Assembly: GCA_964242305.1 (NCBI GenBank)
Contig: CAXTBB010000012.1
Coordinates: 31,728 to 95,727 of the forward strand
From: DATLGB01 sp964242305
GTDB taxonomy: Bacteria > Actinomycetota > Thermoleophilia > Solirubrobacterales > Solirubrobacteraceae
Length of the DNA stretch: 64,000 nt
Direction of reading: 5' to 3'
Shown here: positions 25,450-32,796 of the stretch, piece after piece
Numbering within the stretch: the stretch's first letter is position 1
Layout: each line of letters begins with the position of its first letter
Position numbers and translations under genes: made by a program
The notes under the pieces: model-generated
Databases searched by the model: none
What the model was told of the DNA's origin: nothing
What the model saw: only the letters and a program-made list of their open reading frames with translations

Positions 25450-25506
25450 AGGGGTCAGGTCCCGGCATCGGACAAACCTGTCCTATGCCGGGACCTGACC
25501 CCTTTA
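25447..25506. repeat. 60-bp REP-like palindrome between serC and menC
   Basis: Arms 25447-25468 and 25485-25506 are 22-bp perfect inverted repeats (TAAAGGGGTCAGGTCC...), and inside them GGACA-AACC-TGTCC extends the stem after a single mismatch. The AAAGGGGTCAGG.. /..CCTGACCCCTTT ends resemble dispersed REP-type palindromes. It contains the serC stop and reaches the menC stop, so it could also act as a bidirectional terminator. Confidence 0.75.
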
Positions 25507-26493
25507 GAAAAGGCCTGGGCGGTCGGGGGCGAGGATGACGCCGCCGTGGACCGCGAAGTCGTCGAGGGTGGCCAGCCCGCAGGCGAGCAGCGGGCCGTCG
25601 GCGGCCAGCGCGGCGGCCGCGTGCAGGCCGGCGGCGATGCCCAGCGGGCCGTCGTAGGTGGAGGCGAGGTAGACGGTGCTGCCGGCCTGGCGGGCGGCGT
25701 GGGCGTCGCGCAGCAGGGCGCTGATCCCGCCGGAGCGCGAGATCTTCAGGCACACCGCGTCGGTGACCCCCGCGCCGGGCACGCCCGTCTCGTCCATGGC
25801 GATCGGGACGGCGGTCATGTCGCGCACGGCGCGCAGCGGGCCGACGCCGTGGACAGGCTCCTCGGCCAGCTCGAGGCCTGCGGGCTCCAGAGCGCGCAGG
25901 TGCGCCAGCGCCTCCTGCGGGGTCGCCCAGGCCCCGTTGGCGTCGACGCGGATGAGCGCGTCGGGCGCGGCGGCGCGGACGGCCGCGACCCGGCCGGCGT
26001 CGTCGCCGACGCCGACCTTGACCTTGAGGGTCTCGAACCCGCGCGCGACCGCCGCGGCGGCCTCGGCGGCGGCGCCCGCGCGGTCCTCGGCGCCGATGGT
26101 GGCATTGACGGTGACGCCCCGGGTGGCGCCGGGGTGCAGGAGGGCGTAGACGGGCGCGCCGGCGCGGCGGCCCTCGAGGTCCCACAGCGCCAGGTCGATC
26201 GCGGCGAGCGCCTGGGGGAGGTCGCGTTCGGCGCGGCAGGCGTCGACCAGCTCCTCGGGCGGCGCGCCCGGGTCGGCGGCCGCGAGCACCTTCGCGTAGA
26301 CGTCGAGCGCGGCCCGCAGCGCCGCCGGGGCCACGCCGTCGTAGGGCTCCAGCGCCGCCGCCTCGCCGCGGCCGGTCAGCCCGTCGCGGTCCTCGAGCTC
26401 GACCAGCAACAGCTCGCGCTCGGTCAGCTCACCCCACGCGGTCACCAGCGGCCGGCGCAGCCGCAACCGCTGCGGGGTGGCGCGCAGGATCAC
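25504..26493 (-). CDS. menC: o-Succinylbenzoate synthase
   Basis: 329 residues of the enolase superfamily. MenC dehydrates SHCHC to o-succinylbenzoate. Visible active-site elements: the second KxK lysine in TLKVKVG, the metal ligands in IRVDANGAW, LAEEPV and AMDETG, and the lysine on the eighth-barrel side in CLKISRSGGI. The N-terminal cap domain (RLRRPLVTAWGELTERE) is complete. The GTG start overlaps the menA stop (GTGA). The related muconate cycloisomerase or epimerase assignment is unlikely given the operon. Confidence 0.92.
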   Translation of the reverse strand: MILRATPQRLRLRRPLVTAWGELTERELLLVELEDRDGLTGRGEAAALEPYDGVAPAALRAALDVYAKVLAAADPGAPPEELVDACRAERDLPQALAAIDLALWDLEGRRAGAPVYALLHPGATRGVTVNATIGAEDRAGAAAEAAAAVARGFETLKVKVGVGDDAGRVAAVRAAAPDALIRVDANGAWATPQEALAHLRALEPAGLELAEEPVHGVGPLRAVRDMTAVPIAMDETGVPGAGVTDAVCLKISRSGGISALLRDAHAARQAGSTVYLASTYDGPLGIAAGLHAAAALAADGPLLACGLATLDDFAVHGGVILAPDRPGLF

Positions 26494-27362
26494 GAGAGCA
26501 GCAGGCCGATGGAGACGAGGACGCAGAACGCCAGCTCGAGCTGCGCCGTGGCCGCCAGCGCCCCGTTGAGCGCGGGCCCGTCCGTGCGCGTGCGCACCGC
26601 GCCGACCGGACCGCGGGCGAGCGGCAGCGCACCGAACGCGAGCAGCGCCCACGGGGTCAGGCCGGTGATGACGTGCACGACGAGGACGGCGTAGGCCCCG
26701 GCGATCAGGCCCACGTACAGGTCGCGGGTGCGGTCGCGCCCGAGCCGCACCGCCAGTGTGCGCTTGCCGGCGCGGCGGTCGGTGTCCATGTCGCGGACGT
26801 TGTTGACCACCAGCAGCGCCGCCGCCAGGAGCCCCACCGGCACCGAGAGGACGAAGGCGTCGACGTCCCACGACTCGGTCTGGGCGAAGTAGGAGCCGGC
26901 GACGGCGGCGACACCGAAGAACAGGAAGACGAACACCTCGCCGAGGCCCTCGTAGCCGTACGGCCGCGGGCCACCCGTGTACAGGACGCCGGCCAGGATG
27001 GAGGCGACCCCGACGAGCAGGATCTCCACCCCGGCGACGGCGATCAGGTAGACGCCGGCCAGCGTGGCGACGGCGAAGGCGACGTAGGTCGCCACCAGCA
27101 CCTGCCGCGGCGGGACGAGCCCCCCCGCGGTCACCCGGACGGGCCCGAGGCGGTCCTCCGTGTCGGCGCCGCGACGGGCGTCGGAGTAGTCGTTGGAGAG
27201 GTTCGCCCCGACCTGGATGAACAGCGCGCCGACCAGCGCCGCGACGAAGCGCAGCACGTGGAAGTCGTCGTGGGCGAGCGCCGTGCCGACCAGCACCGGC
27301 GCCGCGCCCGCCGGCAGCGTCCGCAGCCGCGCCGCGAGCAGCCAGATCCGGACGGCGCTCAC
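26490..27362 (-). CDS. menA: 1,4-Dihydroxy-2-naphthoate polyprenyltransferase
   Basis: 290 residues with about eight to nine membrane helices. UbiA-family aspartate motifs are present: NLSNDYSDARRGADTED and NNVRDMDTDRRAGKRT. MenA attaches the isoprenoid tail to DHNA at the cytoplasmic membrane, giving demethylmenaquinone. GTG 27362 overlaps the menB stop by 4 bp, and the stop overlaps menC in the same way, so menB-A-C form a tight operon. Confidence 0.95.
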   Translation of the reverse strand: MSAVRIWLLAARLRTLPAGAAPVLVGTALAHDDFHVLRFVAALVGALFIQVGANLSNDYSDARRGADTEDRLGPVRVTAGGLVPPRQVLVATYVAFAVATLAGVYLIAVAGVEILLVGVASILAGVLYTGGPRPYGYEGLGEVFVFLFFGVAAVAGSYFAQTESWDVDAFVLSVPVGLLAAALLVVNNVRDMDTDRRAGKRTLAVRLGRDRTRDLYVGLIAGAYAVLVVHVITGLTPWALLAFGALPLARGPVGAVRTRTDGPALNGALAATAQLELAFCVLVSIGLLLS

Positions 27363-28174
27363 GCCCGGCGCGGGAACTGCCCGAAGTCCGGCGCGCGCTT
27401 CTCCTTGTAGGCGTCGCGGCCCTCCGCCGCCTCGTCTGACCCGTAGAAGAGGAGGTTGGCGTCGTGGGCGAGCTGCTGGATGCCCGTGTAGCCGTCCTCG
27501 TGCGCGTTGAAGGACGCCTTCACCAACCGCAGCGCGAACGGGGAGAGCGCGAGCATCTCGCGACACCACGCGACCGTCTCCGCCTCGAGCCGTTCGAGCG
27601 GGACGACCGTGTTGACGAGCCCCATCTCCAGCGCCTGCTGCGCGTCGTACTGACGGCACAGCATCCACATCTCCTTGGCGCGCTTGGGGCCGATCAGGTC
27701 GCGCATCAGGGACGCGCCGAAGCCGCCGTCCCACGACCCGACCCGCGGCCCGGTCTGCCCGAAGCGCGCGTTGTCGGCCGCGATGGTGAGGTCGCAGCAG
27801 AGATGCAGGACATGGCCCCCGCCGATCGCGTAGCCGGCCACCATCGCCACCACGGGCTTGGGGAGACGGCGCAGCTGGATCTGGAAGTCGGTGACGTCGA
27901 AGCCGCCGACCGACTCCCCTTCGGCGACGTAGCCCGTGTCCCCGCGCACGCGCTGGTCGCCGCCCGAGCAGAAGGCCAGCTCGCCCTCGCCCGTGAAGAT
28001 GATCACGCCGACCTCCCCGTCCCGGCGAGCCGCGTCGAACGCGGCGGACAGCTCGCGGATCGTCTGCGGCCGGAACGCGTTGCGCACCTCCGGCCGCGCG
28101 ATCGTGATCTTCGCGATCCCGTCGTCGGAGACCTCGTAGCGGATGTCCTCGTAGTCACCGGATGCGGTCCACAT
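27359..28174 (-). CDS. menB: 1,4-Dihydroxy-2-naphthoyl-CoA synthase
   Basis: 271 residues of the crotonase superfamily. MenB closes the second ring from o-succinylbenzoyl-CoA. Seen: IARPEVRNAFRPQTIREL, FCSGGDQ, AGYAIGGGHVLHLCCDLTIA (oxyanion hole) and GPRVGSWDGGFGASLMRDLIGP, which are MenB-specific. It is the first gene of menB-A-C and starts only 14 bp from the divergent menE. A TAGGAT hexamer on its strand lies 9 nt before the ATG. Confidence 0.96.
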   Translation of the reverse strand: MWTASGDYEDIRYEVSDDGIAKITIARPEVRNAFRPQTIRELSAAFDAARRDGEVGVIIFTGEGELAFCSGGDQRVRGDTGYVAEGESVGGFDVTDFQIQLRRLPKPVVAMVAGYAIGGGHVLHLCCDLTIAADNARFGQTGPRVGSWDGGFGASLMRDLIGPKRAKEMWMLCRQYDAQQALEMGLVNTVVPLERLEAETVAWCREMLALSPFALRLVKASFNAHEDGYTGIQQLAHDANLLFYGSDEAAEGRDAYKEKRAPDFGQFPRRA

Positions 28175-28183
28175 GCGACAGTG

Positions 28184-28189
28184 ATCCTA
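28184..28189 (-). promoter_or_regulatory. -10 hexamer TAGGAT, menB
   Basis: On the minus strand TAGGAT lies 9 nt before the menB ATG and its last base is the A of the divergent menE start codon. The whole divergent gap is 14 bp. Confidence 0.4.
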
Positions 28190-29241
28190 TGGTCGACTGG
28201 CTCCCGCGCGCCGCCGCTCGCCGCCCGTCGCATCCGGCGATCGTGGCCGGCGGCGTGACGCTCACCTACGCCGAGCTGCTCGACCGTGCCAGCGGCACCG
28301 AGCCGCCGCCCACGATCGCCCATCCCCCCGGCCTGGAGTTCGCCGTCGCGCTGCACGCATGCCTGCTCGCCGGCGTCCCGGCCGTCCCCGGCGATCGACC
28401 CGCAGACGTCGGCGGCGCCGTCGTCATCCACACCTCCGGGACCACCGGCGAGCCCAAGCCGATCGCCCTGAGCGCCGGCAACGTCCTCGCCTCCGCCCTC
28501 GGGACCGCCGCGCTGCTCGGCGTCCACCAGGACGACCGCTGGCTGACCCCCCTGCCGCTGCACCACGTCGGCGGACTGATGGTCCTGCTGCGCAGCGTCA
28601 TCTACGCGACGACGGCGGCGATCGGCGCGCACGACCCGGACGCGACGCTGGCCAGCCTCGTCCCCACCCAGCTCGCCCGCGGCGGCGACGCCGGGATGCC
28701 GAGGCTGCGCGCGATCCTGCTCGGCGGCGGTCCCGTTAGCGACGCCCAGCGTGCCCGCCCCGACGTCCTCGAGACCTACGGGATGACGGAGACCACGTCG
28801 ATGGCGACCCTGGGCGGCTGGCCGCTGCCCGGCGTGGACGTCGCCATCGCCGACGACGGGGAGATCCTCGTCAGCGGGCCGATCGTGGCGGGCGGCGGCA
28901 CGCACCGCACGGGCGACCTCGGTGTCATCGAGAACGGCCGTCTGCGCGTCACCGGCCGCAAGACGGACACGATCATCACCGGCGGGGAGAACGTGGCGCC
29001 CGCCGAGGTCGAAGCGGTGCTCGAGCAGCATCCAGGCGTGCGCGAGGCCGCCGTCGTGGGCCGGCCCGACGCCGAGTGGGGAGAGGCGCTGGCCGCCCTG
29101 ATCGTCGGTGACGCCGACCCGGAGGACCTGCGCGCGTTCGCCCGCGACCGCCTGCCCGGCTTCAAGGTGCCGAAATCCGTCGAGACGGTCCGTTCGCTGC
29201 CGCGCACGGCGTCCGGCAAGCTGCTGAGACGTAGTCTGTAG
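28189..29241 (+). CDS. menE: o-Succinylbenzoate-CoA ligase
   Basis: 350 residues, short for the acyl-adenylate family but with all core motifs: P-loop IHTSGTTGEPKPI, LPLHHVGG, ETYGMTETTS, the HRTGDLGVIENGRLRVTGRKTD hinge, and the C-terminal lysine in PRTASGKLLRR. It activates o-succinylbenzoate for MenB. The compact N-terminus and the divergent position next to menB support the assignment. Four bp separate it from the exported PKD protein gene. Confidence 0.93.
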   Translation: MVDWLPRAAARRPSHPAIVAGGVTLTYAELLDRASGTEPPPTIAHPPGLEFAVALHACLLAGVPAVPGDRPADVGGAVVIHTSGTTGEPKPIALSAGNVLASALGTAALLGVHQDDRWLTPLPLHHVGGLMVLLRSVIYATTAAIGAHDPDATLASLVPTQLARGGDAGMPRLRAILLGGGPVSDAQRARPDVLETYGMTETTSMATLGGWPLPGVDVAIADDGEILVSGPIVAGGGTHRTGDLGVIENGRLRVTGRKTDTIITGGENVAPAEVEAVLEQHPGVREAAVVGRPDAEWGEALAALIVGDADPEDLRAFARDRLPGFKVPKSVETVRSLPRTASGKLLRRSL

Positions 29242-29245
29242 CGCC

Positions 29246-30946
29246 ATGAAGCGCGCCTGCCTGCTTGCCCTGACCATCGTCCTCGCCGCGCCCGCCGTCG
29301 CGCACGCGGACACCACGACGGTCGACCCCAACGCCTCGGGCTGCACCCGCGGGCAATCGTGCAAGCTGATCCAGGACGCCGTGACCGCCTCGATGGGCGG
29401 CGACACCATCAAGATCCTGCCGGGGACCTACGCCGAGAACGTCTCCGTCCCGTCCGGGAAGGACGGTCTCACCCTCACCGGCGGGGCCGGCGTCCTGATC
29501 AGCGGCGTGGACGGCGGCAGCAACCTGAGCGTCGCCTCGGCGGGGGTGACGGCGACCGGGCTGACCCTCATCAAGGCGGCCGGCGCCGACCCGGCGCTGA
29601 ACGCCACCGGCGGCAAGCTCACGCTCGCCGACGCGGTGATCCTGGCCACCGGCGGCGACGCCGTCGCCATGTCCGGCGCCGACAACGTCATCCAGCGCTC
29701 GACCCTGGCGACGCTCGCGACCACCGCCGGTGCCGACGGCATCGCCTTCACCACCGGCGGCCTGCGGGTCGACTCCTCCGTCGTGCTCGGCGGCGGCAAG
29801 GGCGCGGCCTTCCGCGTGACCACGACCGACGGCTCCGGCGCCGCCACCGTCACGCTCGACCACGTGTCGACAACCGGCGCGGGCGCCGCGGTCGCGCTCG
29901 AGGGTGCGGGTGGCGGCGTGCCGGTCCCGCTGATGCCGGTCGGCGACATCACCTTCAACGTCAACGCGTCGATCCTGCACGGCGCGGCCACCGCGGTGGC
30001 AGACATCGGCGGCGTGCTCTCCCAGCCGGCCGCCAACACGGTGAAAGCGACCTACGTGAACTCCGACGCGGACAAGATGACCGTCGCCGACGGCGCGACC
30101 AGCACCGGCAGCGGAAACCCGACGCCCGACAGCGCCCTGTTCCGCCCCGGCACCCTGTTGCGCTTGAAGCCGGACGCACCCGTCGTCGACAAGGGCGGCT
30201 CCCGGGCCGCCGAGGAGTCCGACACGGACATCGACGGCGATCCGCGCACCAACGGCGCCTTCACCGACATCGGCGCGGACGAGTTCACCAACCACCCGCC
30301 GACGCTCGACCTCACGGTCACGCCCGACGCCCCGAAGACCGGCCAGGTCGTCACCGCCACCGGCAAGGCGACGGACCCCGAGGGCGCCACCGACATCAAG
30401 GGCTACGCCGTCGACTGGGGTGACGGCACGAAGAACACGAGCGTCTCCAACGTCGTCCAGCACGTCTACGCCAAGGCCGGCACCTACACGGTCACGATGG
30501 TCGTGGCCGATCAGAGCTTCGCGACCTCCGCCCCCGTCACCAAGACGATCACGCTCACGGACGGCCAGCCGCCGCAGCTCCAGCTCACGACGCCCGCCGC
30601 CGGGAGCACCGTCCGGCTCGGCAAGGGCAAGAAGCGCAAGCCGCTCACGATCAAGGGCGTCGACGCCGACGACTCCGGGCTGGCCACGGTCGAGATCGCC
30701 CTCACCAAGAAGGGCTCCACGTGCAAGCAGTACACGGGGTCCAAGCTCAAGCGCGCGAGCTGCACGAAGTTCACGTTCCTGAAGGCCAAGCTCTCCGGCA
30801 ACGGGTTCAAGCTGACCACCAAGAAGAAGCTCAAGCTGCCCAAGGGCAGCTACGAGGCGCGCGTCCGCGCCACCGACGTCAAGGGCAACGCGACGACCAC
30901 GTTCGACAAGACGACCAAGACGCTCGTCGCCTTCAAGATCCGGTGA
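29246..30946 (+). CDS. Secreted beta-helix protein with PKD domain
   Basis: 566 residues. A signal peptide (cleavage after AVAHA, about residue 22) is followed by a right-handed beta-helix-like region (about 25-270; KLIQDAV...KILPGTYAENV), a DIDGDPRTNGAFTDIGADEF motif typical of choice-of-anchor parallel-helix proteins, a PKD domain (about 355-435; VDWGDGTKN, HVYAKAGTYTVTM), and a Lys-rich C-terminal beta domain. It probably acts outside the cell as an adhesive or polysaccharide-binding protein. It starts 4 bp after menE and overlaps the following methyltransferase start. Confidence 0.82.
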   Translation: MKRACLLALTIVLAAPAVAHADTTTVDPNASGCTRGQSCKLIQDAVTASMGGDTIKILPGTYAENVSVPSGKDGLTLTGGAGVLISGVDGGSNLSVASAGVTATGLTLIKAAGADPALNATGGKLTLADAVILATGGDAVAMSGADNVIQRSTLATLATTAGADGIAFTTGGLRVDSSVVLGGGKGAAFRVTTTDGSGAATVTLDHVSTTGAGAAVALEGAGGGVPVPLMPVGDITFNVNASILHGAATAVADIGGVLSQPAANTVKATYVNSDADKMTVADGATSTGSGNPTPDSALFRPGTLLRLKPDAPVVDKGGSRAAEESDTDIDGDPRTNGAFTDIGADEFTNHPPTLDLTVTPDAPKTGQVVTATGKATDPEGATDIKGYAVDWGDGTKNTSVSNVVQHVYAKAGTYTVTMVVADQSFATSAPVTKTITLTDGQPPQLQLTTPAAGSTVRLGKGKKRKPLTIKGVDADDSGLATVEIALTKKGSTCKQYTGSKLKRASCTKFTFLKAKLSGNGFKLTTKKKLKLPKGSYEARVRATDVKGNATTTFDKTTKTLVAFKIR

Positions 30947-31728
30947 GCTACCGCGACGAGTCCCGCCGTGGCTGGGGCTCGGTGGCGGCCGGCTGGGAGC
31001 AGCACGCGAGCTCGCAGCGGCGCGCGTGGATGCCGGTGACGGCGTGGCTGCTCGACGCCGCCGAGCTGCAGCCGGGGTCGACGGTGCTCGAGCTGGCCAC
31101 GGGGACCGGCGAGGTCGGGCTGATGGCCCACGAGCTCATCCAGCCCGGCGGCGAGCTGCTGATGAGCGACTTCGCGCCGGAGATGCTCAGCGCCGCCCAG
31201 CGCGCGGCCGAGGGCCTGCCGGGCGTGCGCTTCAAGCAGATCGACATCGAGTCCATCGACGTCGCGACCGCCTCGCAGGACGCGGTGTTATGCCGCTGGG
31301 GCCTGATGTTCCTGGCCGACCCCGAGGCGGGGATGCGCGAGATCCGGCGCGTCCTCAGGCCGGGCGGCCGCTTCGCGACCGCGGCGTGGACGGCGGCAGG
31401 GGAGAACCCGTGGTCCTCCGTGGTCGCCAAGATCCTCGACCAGCCGCCGCCGGAAGGACCCGGGCAGTTCGCGCTGGCCGCCCCTGGCGCCCTGCAGGCG
31501 CTGCTGGAGGGCGCGGGCTTCGTCGACGACATCCTCGTCGAGGCCGTGGAGATCGAGCTGGTCGAGTCCTTCGAGGACTGGTGGACGCGCACGACGGAGA
31601 TGTCGCGGTCGGGACCCGACCTGCGCGCACGCGAGGACGAGGCCCGCGCCGCGCTGGCGCCGTACGCGGGCGACGACGGCCTCCTGCACCTCCCCGGCCG
31701 CACCTGGGTCGCCGCAGCCACGGCATAG
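30943..31728 (+). CDS. Class I SAM-dependent methyltransferase
   Basis: 261 residues. SAM motif LELATGTGEVGL, motif post-I SDFAPEMLSAAQ, then DAVLCRWGLMFL and REIRRVLRPGGRFATAAW as in UbiE-like enzymes. GTG 30943 overlaps the upstream stop (GTGA). The missing final step of menaquinone synthesis (C-methylation of demethylmenaquinone, MenG) needs such an enzyme, and this gene lies just after the men cluster, but the sequence lacks clear MenG-specific signatures, so it stays generic. Confidence 0.8.
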   Translation: MSYRDESRRGWGSVAAGWEQHASSQRRAWMPVTAWLLDAAELQPGSTVLELATGTGEVGLMAHELIQPGGELLMSDFAPEMLSAAQRAAEGLPGVRFKQIDIESIDVATASQDAVLCRWGLMFLADPEAGMREIRRVLRPGGRFATAAWTAAGENPWSSVVAKILDQPPPEGPGQFALAAPGALQALLEGAGFVDDILVEAVEIELVESFEDWWTRTTEMSRSGPDLRAREDEARAALAPYAGDDGLLHLPGRTWVAAATA

Positions 31729-31741
31729 GGTGTCGGCCGCT

Positions 31742-32746
31742 ATGGCTGACAAGGACATCTTCTACGACGACGACGCGGACCTCGGGCTCCTCGAGGGCAA
31801 GACGGTCGCGGTCATCGGGTACGGCTCCCAGGGCCACGCCCACTCGCTCAACCTCAAGGACTCGGGCGTGGACGTCGTCGTCGGGCTCCGCGACGACTCG
31901 GCGTCGGCCGAGAAGGCGCGGGGGGAAGGGCTCGAGGTGGTCGGCGTCGGCGAGGCGGCCGAGCGCGGCGACCTGGTCATGGTCCTCGTCCCCGACGAGC
32001 TGCACCGCACGGTGTGGGAGGGCGAGATCGCCGAGGGCATCGAGCCCGGCAACCTGCTCCTCTTCGGCCACGGCTTCTCCGTCCACTACGACGAGGTCAC
32101 GCCGCCGCCGGACGTCGACGTCGCCCTGGTCGCCCCCAAGGGCCCGGGCCACATCGTCCGCCGCCAGTACCTGGAGGGCTCCGGCGTCCCCGGGCTGATC
32201 GCCATCGACCAGGACGCGACGGGCACCGCCTTCGACGTCGGTCTGGCCTATGCGCGCGGCATCGGCTGCACCCGCGGCGGGGTCATCCGCACGTCCTTCC
32301 GCGAGGAGACGGAGACCGACCTGTTCGGCGAGCAGGCCGTGCTCTGCGGCGGGGCGTCCGAGCTGGTTCGAGCCGGCTTCGAGACGCTGGTGGAGGCCGG
32401 CTATGACCCGCGCATGGCCTACTTCGAGTGCCTGCACGAGCTCAAGCTGATCGTCGACCTGATGTACGAGAAGGGGATCAGCGGCATGCGCTACTCGATC
32501 TCCAACACCGCGGAATACGGTGATCTGACCCGGGGCAAGCGGGTCATCACCGACGAGACCCGCGCGTCCATGAAGCAGATCCTGGGGGAGATCCAGTCCG
32601 GCGCGTTCGCGCGCGAGTGGATCGCCGAGAACAACGCCGGCCAGGAGCACTTCAAGTCGATGCGCGAGGAGGGTCAGAAGACCCAGATCGAGTCCACGGG
32701 CAAGGAGCTGCGTTCGATGATGGACTGGATCGAGACGGAGTTCTAG
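31742..32746 (+). CDS. ilvC: Ketol-acid reductoisomerase, class I
   Basis: 334 residues, the normal class I length. NADPH-binding GYGSQGHAHSLNLKDSG, VAPKGPGHIVR, the Mg-binding DLFGEQAVLCGG and the HELKLIVDLMYE helix are all present. It isomerises and reduces acetolactate in valine, leucine and isoleucine synthesis. A TAGGGT hexamer lies 10 nt before the ATG. It lies 15 kb from ilvBN although the two are often adjacent. Confidence 0.96.
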   Translation: MADKDIFYDDDADLGLLEGKTVAVIGYGSQGHAHSLNLKDSGVDVVVGLRDDSASAEKARGEGLEVVGVGEAAERGDLVMVLVPDELHRTVWEGEIAEGIEPGNLLLFGHGFSVHYDEVTPPPDVDVALVAPKGPGHIVRRQYLEGSGVPGLIAIDQDATGTAFDVGLAYARGIGCTRGGVIRTSFREETETDLFGEQAVLCGGASELVRAGFETLVEAGYDPRMAYFECLHELKLIVDLMYEKGISGMRYSISNTAEYGDLTRGKRVITDETRASMKQILGEIQSGAFAREWIAENNAGQEHFKSMREEGQKTQIESTGKELRSMMDWIETEF

Positions 32747-32796
32747 CCCCTGCGGCGAGAGTTTCGGACGCCGGGGGCGTTAGTACCTGTACATCC

